NCBI GenBank assembly: GCA_015832175.1
Contig: WJXW01000006.1
Coordinates: 806,001 to 870,000 of the forward strand
DNA: 64,000 nucleotides
Reading direction: 5' to 3'
Origin: Paraphaeosphaeria minitans
Taxonomy: Eukaryota; Ascomycota; Dothideomycetes; Pleosporales; Didymosphaeriaceae
Part shown: one piece after another, positions 11,470 to 25,459 of the stretch
Numbering within the stretch: the stretch's first letter is position 1
Layout of the letters: every line of letters begins with the position of its first letter
Notes under the pieces: generated by a model
The model's database searches: none
What the model was told of the DNA's origin: nothing
The model's input: only the letters and a program-made list of their open reading frames with translations
Made by a program: the position numbers and the translations under genes

Positions 11470-14400
11470 AAGCTTTTTCTAGAACTCTTTAAGCGTATTT
11501 CTGCTAATTAATATAGTAGGTTCCTAAGAGTTTTCTTCTAGATTATATCTGCTCTATTTAATAAGGTATTCTTATTATCCTAACTTATTTTGTTATCTAT
11601 TAACAATATAGTCCACTTTATACACATTATCGCTATATTAGCGCAATATGTCTTTAATTAGTGGTTATTAGTGGGGTGGTTTCCTACGTAATTCGTATAG
11701 TTCTAGTAGAGAAGGATAGAACACTAGATAAACCTTACCTAATTTAGGTAGGTTTACTTAGTAGGCTGTAGGTGGAGACCTAATACACTTATCTACTACT
11801 CTAGGGCCTAGGAATTTCTAGTCCATCTTTTTGTTTAGTTGTGCAGACTTTAGATTCCTGTTTAAAACCTATACCTTATTATCTTTGTTAAGTTACAAAG
11901 GGGTTCTCTTCTTATTAGAGATAGATTTTTAGTACTTCTATACTACTTACAGCTTCTTTCTTATATTTACGCGTATTTCTATTAATCTTAACGCTATTTA
12001 GTAGCCCTTTAGGCTTTCCCCGCCACCTAGCAGTATATTAGGCTAGGTTAGGTTAGAGGGATTATATCTAAAGCACACTTAGTATAGTGTGTACCCTATT
12101 ACTAAATGTTTACTGTTATTATATACATATTCTGCTAGAGAGATCTATATTACCTAATTATCTTGCTTTAGGGAGTAGAAGATTCGCAAGTATTATTCTA
12201 GTGTTTAGTTCTAGCATTCTATTTGCCTGTTAGTCTAAGGGTAAAAAGCTAAGGTTAAAACCCTCCTTAAGTTTAGGTAATAATAGAAAGTATTCTAGTG
12301 TTTTACTTTTATTACTAGTCCTCTGTCTAAGAGTATACTCTCTAGATTACTATAAAGTCTAATAACCTCACAAATCTAAGCCTAAGCTAGGTTAGTGCTA
12401 TCCTAATCTATCTAGGCTAGTATATAATAAGCTATCTTAGAAAATTAATTAATAATTACTAAGATAGCGTTATATGTTAGTCCTAAGAAGCGACTTAGGG
12501 GCAGATTAGTAATAAAGTCTATTATTATGTACTACTATAGACAATCTAGGATAAGAAGCTGCTATAAAAGACTATAAGGCTTATGTCTTTTATAGATTAC
12601 CTATTAGCACTACTTATAGTTATAAACATAGTTAGCAACCTCCTTATTTATACTAGTTTAGCAAAACTTCTATTAAACGCGCTTAAGCGTCTGAGTTACA
12701 CTAAAATATTCTAAGAGAGGGCTATTATGGCAGCTCTTAATAGCTTTTGTGCGCTTTAAGGGAGACTTAAGCTATACTAGACTAGTTAGTTCTAAGCTAT
12801 AGCCACTTAGACTAAATTACGCTAACTTGTTAACCTTATTATCTAATAAGTTTAAATCTTTAGATTTAATAGCCTCTTAGTCCTCTAGGGAGAGGTAGTT
12901 ACTAAGACTACCTTTATTTAACCTCTTGAAGTAATAGGTATCTCTATAGGGCCTATTACCCTATCTTATTTAACTTCTAGAGGGGTTGGTCTCTTAATAG
13001 GGCTTATTGCCCTATCCTATCTAGTTTCTAAAATAGGTAGAGATAGTAAAGACTAGAGCGTATCTGTCTTACTTTTCTAATAATAGATTAGCTAAAGGCT
13101 TAATAAAGGCTTTATTATTCTTCTACTTAGCATCCTAGGTGCTAAGCATGTAGTCTAGGCGCCTTAATAGGCTGTCTACTAGATTTATTAATCCTGCCCT
13201 ATAAGTTATAATAAAGTTATACTTACTTAGGGTAAAGTATAACTAGACATAACGTAGTGTAAGCGTCTTAGTCTCTATAAACTATTAAAGGTTATAATAA
13301 TCTGTTAAAACCTTAAAGTGTTAACCTTAAAAGTATTAATACTAGTGTTTAACTAACTTAATAATAGCAAGGAGTTCCTTATTATAAGTATTATAGTAGT
13401 ACTACGTAGTGCTTAATTTCCTTAAGAAGAAGTTAATTAGTTACTATAAGCCTAACTTATTGCCTTTAGGCATAAGTTAGCTACAAATAGCACTAATTAC
13501 TCTACTTAAGGCATTAGTTTTAAGACGTGTCTATTGTCTATGCTTAAAGTGCACTAGTATAGGCACTTTAAGGAATACGTCTTTTAGCGTCTAGAAGGCT
13601 TTAGTACCTTCTAGCCTAATATCTAGGGCTACGCTCTCCTCTTTTTGCATCGCCAGCCTCTACCTAGCGCTATCTAGCGCTTTCTTAGTTAAACTAGTAA
13701 GAGGTAGCGCTATTTAGGAGAAATTGGTAATAAACTATTAATAATAATTTATAAAGCTAATAAAGACGCGTATATTACATATATAGATTAGTTTTAACTA
13801 TAATCGTATCGCATTAACCTAATCTAGGTTAATTGTAAGCCTTTCTAGAGAAACAACAAACCTAAGGTACTCTATAGTAGTAGTGTGCTATTTATACTTC
13901 TTTAGGTTAATAAAGAGCTTTACTTAGCGCAGCCTCTTTAGAATCTCCCTTATATAGGCCTTATATTCCTTTAGTGTATTAGAGAAGATTAATATGTTAT
14001 CTAGGTATATAATATAGGTGACATTGATTAGGCTAGTTAGTATCTAGGTAATTAGGCCCTAGAACTAGGCTAGTGCGTTAGTAAGGCTAAAGGGCATTAC
14101 TATATATTTAAAATAGCTATATCTTATGCAGAAAGCGGTTTTCCACTTATCTCCTTCTGTAATATAAACTTAATAGTACGCTTCTTTTAAGTTAAGCTTT
14201 ATAAATATCTTAGCTTATTTTAGTTAGTCTAGAGATTTAATAATTAGTAGGAGAGCTCTGCAATTCTTAATTATAATCTTGTTAAGACCTTAATAATCTA
14301 CACATAGGCGTAAAGTGCTATCTTTCTTTTTTATAAAGAGTATAGAGGCACTAGCTAGGGATTTTAAATAGTAAATCTACCCTCTAGCTAAATACTCCTT

Positions 14401-16480
14401 AACGTACTTCCTTAATGTCTCCAACTTAACTATAGAGAGGTTGTATATAGGGTAATGCGGAGGTATACTACCTTTTACTAAATTAATTTATAAATTGTGG
14501 TTAGCATAAGTAGCGAGGTCTTTATAGTCCTTATTTAAGGCTATATTAGCAAGATTAGAGTAATAGAATAGTATTTCTACTATTCTATTCCTATCTGCGC
14601 TAAATAGTGCTAGTACGTCTATATTAGATACTATGCACGCGTATACAGAGACATAAAGGTCTTATATAGTATAATTAAACTGCTTAGCGTCTTCTACTGC
14701 GATTTTTAGTAGACTAGTACTTCCTTAGTGTTACGTCTCTAAAATAGCACACGTTAGGTTGCAACGTTTACTTTTAGGTTTACTTAATTAAACTAAGGTA
14801 AACCTAGAAGAATATTATAACCTATAAGGTTAGTAACTACACAGGGTACCTTCTATTATTACTTTCGCCCACATAAGTCCTTAAGTTCTATAGATAGCAC
14901 TATTATACTATAAACCTTAATATTAGACCTATTTACTGCCTAGGTAGGCCACCCTATTAATAGTTTAATATTAACCCCCTACTCTTTCGCCTTTTATAGT
15001 AAAAGGAGGTTTAACGCTAAAGCAGAATCTACTAAGGCGTTAATAGTATTCTTTTTAATTCTAGCTAGGAGAATAAGTATTCCCCTTAGCTAGGTATAAA
15101 GCTAGTTAAAAGGAGATCCTAACTATTTTACCTTTAGAACTTTGTTAAAGTGCCTTACAACTATTAATATATAGGTAGTAAGGGTAGCTACTACTCCTTT
15201 TATCCCCTACCTTTTCCCGCACCTTATTCCCTATTACGTGTAGACTAGGTATTTTAGGTCCTAGGTGTAGCTAGCTTATCTAGAGTAGGGTAATTAGGTC
15301 TTAAGTAGTCTAGCCTTCTATAATACTAGTAAGAAGTGTTAGTTACTAGTAGTCTAGTGCTAGATAGCGCTAACTTAGGACTCTTAGTGCTATTACTTTG
15401 CTTTCTTAGTCTCTTAACTGCCTTTTAGGGTTTTTTATCCCCCCTAGAATCTAGTTACTCTAGGCGTTAATGTTCTATACCCTTTAAGTATAGATTAAGA
15501 GCTAAAGATCCTTAATTTAGCTTATCTATCTAATAAATAATTAAAGCCTAAAGTTTAACATCTATAACTATAACTTAGAGCCCTAAGGGGATTACTTACA
15601 GCTGCTATTAAATAGAAAGTAGAAGTAATCCTACGTATTCTAGCTTTTATTATTTAAGGTCTATTATTCCTAGCTCCTCCTAGTAACTTTATAAATAATC
15701 TAATAGCTCTAATAGGCTCTAATTTAGTCTCTATTAGTATCTCTTAAGCTAATTATATGCTAACTAGCGCCTTTCTTTAAAAGATCCTAAAGCTTCTAGT
15801 ATTTTATCCTTTAGGTTAGCCTAAGTAAGTAACTAGTTAGGGTCTGTTAATAACTAGGCTTAAACTTTAGTTCTCTATACTATATAGTAGACATCTAATA
15901 TATACTAGAGGGCGTAGGTGACTTTAAGGTCCTTATCTACAAAGTAGTCCTTTAAGGACTAGAAATAGAGCTTATAGTTATCTCTTTAATAATTAAACTC
16001 CCGTTAGTCTCTTTAGGTATATTTATACAGCTACTTTTATAAAGGTTATAATAAAGATACTTTAGGGGGATTCTACGTCTTAGTAGAATCTTTTATAGGC
16101 TTATATAGGACTTAAGTGTCTTTTACCTCCTATTATTATTTTATCTAGTTAATTCTATTAAGTTTAGCTATATTCCTTCTCTCTTTAAGCTATTATTTAG
16201 CTTTCTTAAGCTGTTTAAGGATAGTACTAGAAGAATTATCCTTAATATCTAGAGGTATCTTAACTTAGCCCTCTCTAGCGTGTCTAGGCGTAGACTAACC
16301 TTAATGTGTAAGAAGAGGAGCACGCTAGTCCTCTAGCTTACTTAGTATAGGAGATAGGCTTAAATATAAGAATTCCCCTCCTATAGGCTCCTAAGCATCC
16401 TAGTATTAGGTATAAGAGCGCGTAGGCTGTAAGGTATCTACTATTATAGCCTAGTTATTATAAGTAGAAGCCTTTTAAAA
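11470..16480 (-). pseudogene. gag-pol of element B1, degraded by RIP
   Basis: Minus-strand polyprotein remnant. From high to low coordinates: gag (about 16480-15300), a protease region (about 15000), reverse transcriptase (about 14500-13900, with the 'KKKDSTLRLCVDY' block and 'YLDNILI' in which the last Asp is now Asn), RNase H (about 13700-13100), integrase (about 12900-11700) and a chromodomain (about 11570-11470). All blocks contain stops at Gln/Trp sites. Boundaries between domains are approximate, because only RT and the chromodomain have motifs I could read clearly. Confidence 0.75.
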
Positions 16481-16514
16481 CTAAACTACTTATATATATA
16501 GTAAGCGATTTAAA

Positions 16515-16726
16515 TATTAGGAGTTAGGTATAAGTAATATAGCTTTAGCTTTAAATGTGAAACAATAGTAGATTGTATAGTAGAATGTAGGATAGAGGAT
16601 AGACGAATCGCTGCCAGATTACTCTGTTAGCGATAGAACTATATAGCCTTGGATTAGGTGATCTCCACCTGCATCCGGCTGGCCCTTACCATCCCAGCGC
16701 CCAGCCAGGTACCCAGGGTTCTGACA
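16515..16726 (-). repeat. 5' LTR of element B1
   Basis: 212 bp. The outer 90 bp (about 16640-16726) is nearly free of RIP and GC-rich, while the inner half is AT-rich. It is followed directly by ATTAC. Confidence 0.9.
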
Positions 16727-16731
16727 ATTAC

Positions 16732-19700
16732 CTATTATACTTATTATAGGTTTAGCTTCTATACAGCGCGTATACTACGTAAGTTATTATAGTTACTTAG
16801 CACTTAAATTGTGTGCTACGTGCTATTTAAATAATGTCTCTATTGCTTAAAGCAGTAGATAATAGTAAAGAGCTTAAAGTTATATACCTTATAATTTAGC
16901 TCTACTACTTAAAGTTTTCTTAATATAAAAGTAATTAGGTGCTACTTTTAGTCCTTAAATAGCTGCGAAAGGATACTATATATTATAAAAGTAGATATGT
17001 TAGTCTTTAATTAGATTAGTAGCGTAGGGTTAAAGTAGCGTAGGATAGACGCACTTAAGAAGCGCGTTTTAAGTATTTTAAAAGTATTATTAGCTTCTAC
17101 TAACTATTAGAATACTTAGTTCTTCTTAAGTAGGTCTAAAGGAGGAGCGGTTTCTTACATATATGCCTTAAAAAATTACCTATAAAAGTTTATAAAGTCT
17201 AGAAATAACTAGAGCTCTTAGATACTAGTTAGCTGTAGCTATTCTATAATAGTTACTATGCGCACAGGATTAGCGCAGATTCCTTACATAGTTATAATAA
17301 AACTAAGAAAGTAGACTTTACCTAAGGCGAATATATACTTAGTTAAATTAATAAAAAGTTTAGCCTTATATAGTAATTTAAGCACAGCGTAGACAGCACG
17401 CTAATAAAGCGTAAGATCCTTATTATAGGTATAGATAAGTATATTATCTAGGTACATAATATATATATAATCTAGGTGTAGTGCTAGTGCCTTATTAATA
17501 TATGCCTAGAAGCTCGTAGGGGTATTAGTTAAGCTAAATAGTATTACTAAGTATTTAAAGTGGCTATAGCGAGTTTAGAATATAGTTTTCTACTTATCTC
17601 TTGCCTAGATCTAAATTCTATAGTAGGCGTTGTGAAGATTAAGGGTTATATAATAGTATACGCCTAATAGGCGGTTAAGCGTCTCTCTAACTAAGAGTAG
17701 TAGGTAATAATCCTTAATAGTAATTACGTTAAGGCCCTAATAATCTACGTAAAGCTATAGTGTACTATCTTTCTTAGGGGCGAATAGAATTAGTGTTCTA
17801 GCTAGGCTAGTGTTATACCTAATCTATCCCTTTTTTAAGGTATTTTCTAGATACTTCTAAAGTACCTTAAGCTCCCGCTCTAAGAGATTATAAAGCGGTC
17901 TATAAGGAGGTTCCTTTCCCTCTATAATAGGGATAGCATAATTAGACTCTTTAAAATTTAGTAGGGTAAATGCTGCTTTTTTGTTAAATATATTACTATA
18001 TTCGCGTAATACGTTAGGAATATGCGGTACTTACGCTGCGCACGCTTTATTAATATACACTAGGTGCTCTAAGCTTACACTAGTTATCTATAAGACCTCT
18101 AGAAGAAATAAATCTAAGCTAGTATACTCTATGTTATTTTTAAAGTTCCTTATAGTGATAAGCTGTATTAAAGCTGTAGTATAGCCCTAACGCTATATTT
18201 ATAAGCTGTAATTAAGGTAGATATTACCTTTTTATAGAAAGGGGTTACTAAGTAGGAGAGGGATCCCTTTTTTATTAACGCTATAGATAGTAGTTTTTAT
18301 CCTACGCTCTACCTCTATATTATCTATAATATGTATTTAGAGCGCATAGGCGGCGTAGGTACTTTACCTTTAAGCCCTAATCTATTCTAGTTTAAAGAGC
18401 TTAGCCCCTTTAATAGGCTTTAAATTTATTTTAACAGCGATAATCTAGGTAATTAGGCTAATATTAGCCTATAAGTTAAGAATTGTTTAGAGTTCCCTCT
18501 CTAGACCTATATCTCTAGCTGCGCTATACGTGCGCTTTATACCTAGTAAGATATAAATTAGTAGGCGCCTTACTATATCTAGGTTATAGGTAAGGCTTAG
18601 CCTTTTCCCGCATAGTTTACTTGTATAGGAATCTAGTTAGGATTACTACCTCTATATTTATTAGTATAGTGGCTAGTTTTATAGCACTTATAGTAAGTAA
18701 CACTTTTCTTGTCTTAGGTCTTACTATTACCTTTAGATATTTAGCAGTTTAGCGTAGTATCTTTAGATTTCTTTAATATATAACATAGGCTTAACTCCTA
18801 TGTTATAGGTGCGTAGCGTAGGTTTCGCTTAAGCGTAGAGCCTAAAGCGATAAGGTCTTCCCTAGTTATAAGCACCTAATAGTAGTTAGTAATAGCCCTC
18901 TATAGCTTAAGTTTAAGCTTAGAGAAAAAGTGCTATACCCTTTACTTCTTAGTGTAAGGTGTAAGTTAATCTTTAAAGATATTAAGGTAAGTTATAAAAG
19001 AGTAAATAGTTTAGTCTTTTTACTATATTACCTAAGTATACGCTATAGCTACTTCTAGGCTGTAATTTACTAGGTCTAAAAGTAAGTTAAGTATATACTA
19101 CTTAAAGTACTTCTAAGTAGGTGTTTCTCCTTTAGCTTTAAAGGTGCGCTTATAGTATATATATTATAGTTCTTTTAGGTCGCCTGTAAGGTACTATATT
19201 ACTTAGATAACTTTATCTCTATCCTACACAAATTTTTGTGGTAAGAGGCAAAAGGCTACTTTATAGGAATAGAAGAATTTATAATGCTTTTTAAGGTTCT
19301 TACCTTTATATTTAGTAGGGTCTTTAGGTTAAAGCGTACACTTAACGTATATTACTATATACGCTATAGGCGCGTCCTACTTATATATATTAGTAGATAG
19401 GATTTTAATATTCTTAGTAGTAGCTACTACGCTAGGAGTTTAGCTTATACTTTTAAGTTAGGAGATTTTGTCTTTTAAGGTATAAAGTTAATATATAGCG
19501 TAAAGCTTATTACGCTTCTTTTTAGTAACTAGAATACGCTGCTTAAGCGTTAAAGGTAGGCTTAAGTTATATATTACTAGCTCTCCTCCTATATACTAGG
19601 TAAGATGGTCTTTACTACCTTTAGGGGCTTTAGGTAAAGTCTACCCCCTACTAGTAGCTTATATAACTCTAGAAGCTATCCTTAGACTATTATAGAGGAA

Positions 19701-19923
19701 GTATTATTATATAAGGTCTAGTTATAGGCAATAGTACTTGCTTTATACTAGGAAGGATAGTAAAAGGATAACTCTAGTAATATTAATAGAATAATACTTG
19801 TCTTATATTAAGTTAACGTGCAGTGTAGGTTTTGCGCAGCTAGCTCGCTTAGCGCACAGACCCTCTATAAGGCCTTGGCGCTAGATACCACAACACTATA
19901 ACAATATTGTGATCTACCCGTTA
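16732..19923 (-). mobile_element. Gypsy element F, 5' part (RNase H, RT, protease, gag, PBS)
   Basis: The minus strand continues the polyprotein of the element seen at 1-1856. Reverse transcriptase gives 'FAPKKDSTL.LYVDY' at about 17740-17790 and 'MYLDNIL' at about 17440-17460. A gag knuckle 'YYKCYKTSHYTNKY' lies at about 18660-18700; three of its residues look like Cys/Gly codons mutated by G-to-A. A primer-binding-site-like TGGTATCTAGCGCC reads on the minus strand at 19879-19892, with about 30 bp of probable 5' LTR before the junction with B2. This Gypsy differs from A-D. The 5' LTR is truncated at the B2 boundary. Confidence 0.65.
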
Positions 19924-22900
19924 CAAAGTTACTTTCTAGCGTTATTTAGCGCTATTTAGCACTATTAGGTACTAATAGGCGTATATAGCCCCTATTTAAG
20001 GTACTTAGGCTCCTTAAGACCCTTAAAGTCTGTCTTAGGTCTATCCTAGAAATAGACGTCTAAGCCTTAGTCGCGGCGTCTAAGGAAGCTAATACTATAG
20101 CCTAAGTGTTTTATAAAGCTACTAAAGAGGAATACAAGGTCTAGTATAAGAACTTATACAGCTCTAGCTAATCTTACTAAAGGCTAATTATAACTTATAG
20201 TTAAACCTATTACTCCTTTATTACAGAATAAGGAGAACGCGCTCCTTAAAGTGTAGAAGCTAAGAATAGAGGCTAATAAGAGGGTAATAGCTATAGCTAT
20301 ACATATTATAGTAGAGCTAAATAAGTATAAGTACTATTTAGTGTAATTAAGTATAAATTAGCGCTAATTAGTATATAGTAACTTACGTAGGTACGCTAAG
20401 AAGTTCTAGGCCTATAATAGGGCTTTTATACTTAAAAATAAGTGCACTAACTCTAGTATACTCTTATATAGTTATTCTTACTCTAGAAAGGTGCTTAAAG
20501 CTAAGGCTTATTGTATTAAGTGTAAAATAGAGTTAAAAAATAAAGCAATTTCTCTATATAAGGCTAAGGCTCTAGTATAGATACACTATAGTACTATTTA
20601 GAGTAAGTTAGCACTAACTAGCGTAATAGGTCCCTAGCTATTCCTACGTAACTATCTTAACTAGCCTTAATATCTCTTTAGCAGAAACTGCTATAGCTAA
20701 TACTAAAGCCTAACTAGAAGCTGCTTATAGGGACGCTAAAGTTATATTTACACTAGCTACTCTTACTTTAGCGCGTTATAGCGTAAAGAGGCGTAACCTA
20801 GACTTATCTACTATTTCTAAGCCCCTAGCGGACTTCCTACCTATTAATAGTACTAATATAGAGAAGTTAGTATACTTTAATTACTGTTTTATAACTTCTT
20901 TTTATACTAAGGGCCTAGCGACTTAAAGCAGCTCTAATAAGAGTTATTAGGATTAATTATTTAAATAAGGACGCAATACAGCACTATACGGCCTAAATAG
21001 GTATAATATAGCATAGTATAGCATAAATTAGCGTAAATAGATTTAGTAACAATAGTAATAATTTAGCGTTAGTTAATTTTAAATAGCACATTTGCCTAGC
21101 TTTTTAGGCTATTACCCACAAATAGGCGACATTTTAATATAGGTTCCTATTTTAGTTAGTTATTAACCCTATTTTAGGCAATAAGAGGCTTTCTACCTTA
21201 TAATAATATAATTTAATCTAGATTGTGCTAAATTATACTAATATATACTAGATTGTGCTAGAATTGTAATGTTACTAATATTATCCTTATCCTTTACTAA
21301 TTTTAAAGGGTGTTATATATACTAATTAGTATTCCTATACCTATTAAAACACCCTGCCTAACTAGCTAACTATCTACTAAACTCCCTATAGGAGACACGT
21401 GGGGTTTTTAAAAGGATAAAAGGGTCTATAGTATCTAATTGCGAGTTAATGTTCGCATATTATACTAAATTAGGATATTTTGTGCTAGATAGGTAGGTCT
21501 AACTTAGACTAACATTTTTATATAGGTTTTTAGCGTTCGCTAGTTTTCCCCTTTAAGGGAGGTCGCCTATAACCTCTCTTCTTCGCCTCTAGAAGTGTAG
21601 TTATTAACCTTTTTAGGGATATCTTAAGCTTTTTCTAGAACTCTTTAAGCGCATTTCTGCTAATTAATATAGTAGGTTCCTAAGAGTTCTCTTCTAGATT
21701 ATATCTACTCTATTTAATAAGGTATTTTTATTATTCTAACTTATTTTATTATCTATTAACAATATAGTCTACTTTATACACATTATTGCTATATTAGCGC
21801 AATGTGTCTTTAATTAGTAGTTATTAGTAGGGTAGTTTCCTACGCAGTTTATATAGTTCTAGTAGAGAAGGATAGAACACTAGATAAACTTTACCTAATT
21901 TAGGTAGGTTTATTTAGTAGGCTGTGGGTAGAGAGCTAATACACTTATCTACTACTTTAGGGCCTAGGAATTTCTAGTCTATCTTCTTATTTAGTTATAT
22001 AGATTTTAGATTCCTACTTAAAACCTATACCTTGTTACCTTTATTAAGTTATAAAGGGGTTCTTTTCTTATTAGAGATAGATTTTTAGTACTTCTATACT
22101 ACTTATAGCTTCTTTCTTACATTTGCGTATATTTCTATTAATCTTAACGCTATTTAGTAGCCCTTTAGGCTTTCCCCGCCACCTAGCAGTATATTAGGCT
22201 AGGTTAGGTTAGAGGGATTATATCTAAAGCACACTTAGTATAGTGTGTACCCTATTACTAAATGTTTACTGTTATTATATACATATTCTGCTAGAGAGAT
22301 CTATATTACCTAATTATCTTGCTTTAGGGAGTAGAAGATTCGCAAGTATTATTCTAGTGTTTAGTTCTAGCATTCTATTTGCCTGTTAGTCTAAGGGTAA
22401 AAAGCTAAGGTTAAAACCCTCCTTAAGTTTAGGTAATAATAGAAAGTATTCTAGTGTTTTACTTTTATTACTAGTCCTCTGTCTAAGAGTATACTCTCTG
22501 GATTACTATAAAGTCTAATAACCTCACAAATCTAAGCCTAAGCTAGGTTAGTGCTATCCTAATCTATCTAGGCTAGTATATAATAAGCTATCTTAGAAAA
22601 TTAATTAACAATTACTAAGATAGCGTTATATGTTAGTCCTAAGAAGCGACTTAGGGGCAGATTAGTAATAAAGTCTATTATTATGTACTACTATAGACAA
22701 TCTAGGATAAGAAGCTGCTATAAAAGACTATAAAGCTTATATCTTTTATAGGTTGCCTATTAGCACTACTTATAGTTATAAATATAGTTAGTAACCTCCT
22801 TATTTATACTAGTCTAGTGAAACTTCTATTAAACGCGCTTAAGCGTTTAAGTTATACGAAAATATTCTAAGAGAGGGCTATTATAGTAGCTCTTAATAGC

Positions 22901-25226
22901 TTTCGTGCGCTTTAAGGGAGACTTAAGCTATACTAGACTAGTTAGTCCTAAGCTGTGGCCACTTTAACTAGATTACGCTAACTTATTAACCTTATTATCT
23001 AATAAGTCTAAATCTTTAGATTTAATAGCCTCTTAGTTCTCTAAGGAAAGGTAGTTACTAAAACTGCCCTTATCTAACCTCTTAAAGTAATAGGTATTTC
23101 TATAGGGCCTATTACCCTATCTTATCTAACTTCTAGAGGGGTTAGTCTCTTAATAGGGCTTATTACCCTATCCTATCTAGTTCTTAGAATAGGTAGAGAC
23201 AGTAAAGACTAGAGCGTATCTACTTTACCTTTCTAATAATAGATTAGCTAAAGGCTTAATAAAGGCTTTATTATTCTTTTACTTAGTATCCTAGGTGCTA
23301 AGCATGTAGTCTAGATGCCTTAATAGGCTGTCTACTAGATTTATTAATCCTACCCTGTAAGTTATAACAAAGTTATACTTACTTAGAGTAAGGTATAACT
23401 AGACGTAACGTAATATAAGCGTCTTAGTCTCTATAAACTATTAAAGGTTATAATAATCTATTAAGACTTTAAAGTATTAACCTTAAAGGTATTAACGCTA
23501 GTGTTTAACTAACTTAATAATAGTAAGAAGTTCCTTATTATAAGTGTTATAGTAGTACTACGTAGTGCTTAATTTCCTTAAGAAGAAGTTAATTAGTTAC
23601 TATAAGCCTAGCTTATCGCCTTTAGGTATAAGTTAGCTATAAATAGCACTAATTACTCTACCTAAGGCGTTAGTCTTAAGACGTGTCTATTGTCTATACT
23701 TAAAGTGCACTAGTATAGGCACTTTAAAGAATATGTCTTTTAGCGTCTAGAAAGCTTTAGTGCCTTCTAGCCTAATATGTAGGGCCACGCTTTCCTCCTT
23801 TTGTATCGCTAGTCCCTATCTAGCACTATCTGGCGCTTTCTTAGTTAAACTAGTAAGAGGTAGCGCTATTTAGGAGAAATTAGTAATAAACTATCTATAA
23901 TAGTTTATAAAGCTAATAAAGACGCGTATATTAAATATATAGGTTAGTTTTGGCTATAATTGTATTACATTAACCTAATCTAGATTAATTGTAAGCCCTT
24001 CTAGAGAAACAATAATTCTAAGATACTCTATAGTAGTAGTGTGCTATTTACACTTTTTTAGGTTAATAAGGAGCTTTACTTAGCGTAGCCTCTTTAGAAT
24101 CTCCCTTATATAGGCCTTATGTTCCTTTAGTGTATTAGAGAAGATTAATATGTTATCTAGGTATATAATATAGATAATATTAATTAGGCTAGTTAGTATC
24201 TAGGTAATTAGGCCCTAGAACTGGGCTAGTGCGTTAGTAAGGCTAAACAGTATTATAGTATACTTAAATTGGCTATATTTTGTGTAGAAAGTAGTTTTCT
24301 ACTTATCTCCTTCTATAATATAAACTTAATAGTATGCTTCTTTTAAGTTAAGCTTTATAAATATCTTAGCTTATTTTAGTTAGTCTAGAGATTTAGTAAT
24401 TAGTAGGAGAGCTCTGTGATTTTTAATTATAATTTTATTAAGACTTTAATAATCTATATATAGGTGTAAGGTGCCATCTTTCTTTTTTATAAAGAGTATA
24501 GGGGCACTAGCTAGAGATTTTAAATAGTAAATCTACTCTCTAGCTAAATACTCCTTAACGTACTTCCTTAATATCTCTAACTTAACTATAAAGAGATTGT
24601 ACATAGAGTAATATAAAGGTATACTACCTTCTACTAAATTAATCTGCAAATTGTAGTTAGTATAAGCGGTAAGGTCCTTATAGTCTTTGTTTAAGGCTAT
24701 ATTAGTAAGATTAGAGTAATAGAATAGTATTTCTACTATTCTATTCCTATCTACAGTAAATAGTGCTAGTACGTCTATATTAGATACTATATATATATAC
24801 ACAGAGATATAAGGATCTCATATAGTATAATTAAACTACTTAGCGTCTTTTACTGTAATTTTTTAGTAGACTAGTACTTCTCTAGTGTTGCGTCTCTAAA
24901 ATAGTATATATTAGGTTGCGATGTTTACCTTTAGGTTCACTTAATTAAACTAAAGTAAATCTAAGAAGATATTATAACCCGTAAGGTTAGCAACTATATA
25001 AGGTACCTCCTATTATTACTTTCGCCTACGTAAGTCCTTAAGTTCTATAGATAGCACTATTGTGCTATAAACCTTAATGTTAGACCTATTTACTGCCTAG
25101 ATAGGTAACCCTATTAATAGTTTAATATTAACCCCCTACTCTTTTGCCTTTTGTAGTAAAAAAAGGTTTAATACTAAAGCAGAATCTACTAAGGCGTTAA
25201 TAGTATTCTTTTTAACTCTAGCTAAG
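19921..25226 (-). mobile_element. Gypsy element B, copy 2, 3' part (truncated, 3' LTR missing)
   Basis: From about 19921 the sequence aligns base for base with B1 from about 9748 onward, including the accessory ORF, chromodomain, integrase and RT ('AIKDGT' type block at about 24470). The B1-equivalent of 8604-9748 (3' LTR and the Cys-rich part) is absent, so this copy was truncated at its junction with element F. It is cut at 25226 by element D and continues at 38479. Differences from B1 are mainly transitions. Confidence 0.85.
20064..20600 (+). pseudogene. Antisense accessory ORF of element B2 (coiled-coil part only)
   Basis: Homologous to the second block of the B1 accessory ORF (9889-10445). 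It starts 'LVAASKEANTIA' and keeps the 'KLRIEANKRVIAIA' region. A short deletion near 20150 breaks the frame compared with B1. The Cys-rich N-terminal part was lost with the left truncation of B2. Confidence 0.5.
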
Positions 25227-25459
25227 TGTTATGTACCAGATAACAACGTGGGACTCAGGCGCTTATAAAGGTGTGATAAAGCGACAACAGGGTTATAAAC
25301 GTAACAAAGAGACGCTAAGTAACTTAGATTAGGTTACGTAATGTGCTTAGTTACTTAGCAGTACTAAGTAGTAAAGTTAGGTTACGTAAAGTTCTTAGTT
25401 GCTTAGTGGCACTAAGCAGCGGAGTAGTTTTAGTATATAGGAACGCAAGGATAGGCTCT
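25227..25459 (+). repeat. 5' LTR of element D, left fragment
   Basis: 233 bp of a 412 bp LTR, containing U3 and the TATA region up to GGATAGGCTCT, where element C inserted. U3 holds a direct repeat of about 50 bp made of GGTTACGTAA and CTTAGTTACTTAG words (25320-25430). This copy is much less RIPped than the 3' LTR at 38067. Confidence 0.85.

Larger units (their letters stand above)
8604..16726 (-). mobile_element. Ty3/Gypsy chromovirus B, copy 1, full length, RIP-inactivated
   Basis: An 8123 bp element in minus orientation, bounded by a perfect 5 bp duplication ATTAC (8599-8603 and 16727-16731). The 3' LTR is 8604-8815 and the 5' LTR 16515-16726, both 212 bp. In element orientation they run from TGTCAGAACC to CTCCTGACA. 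The polypurine tract reads as pyrimidines right after 8815 (TTATCCCCCTTTAAAGG). On the minus strand, reverse transcriptase motifs lie at about 14270-14340 ('IKKKDSTLRLCVDY') and about 14000-14020 ('YLDNIL'). A chromodomain ('EYLIK..YNLEENS.EPTIL') lies at about 11480-11570. About 2.6 kb between chromodomain and 3' LTR is unusually long and carries a plus-strand accessory ORF. It inserted into element F. Confidence 0.92.

Noticed and set aside
17981..18184. 67-codon plus-strand frame in the AT-rich block
   Set aside because: It lies antisense in the pol remnant of element F, far from the pol/3' LTR interval where the accessory frames sit, and has no knuckle or helical pattern.
24533..24802. 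89-codon minus-strand frame in the AT-rich block
   Set aside because: It is a chance open stretch of the RIPped RT region of element B2, not a separate gene.
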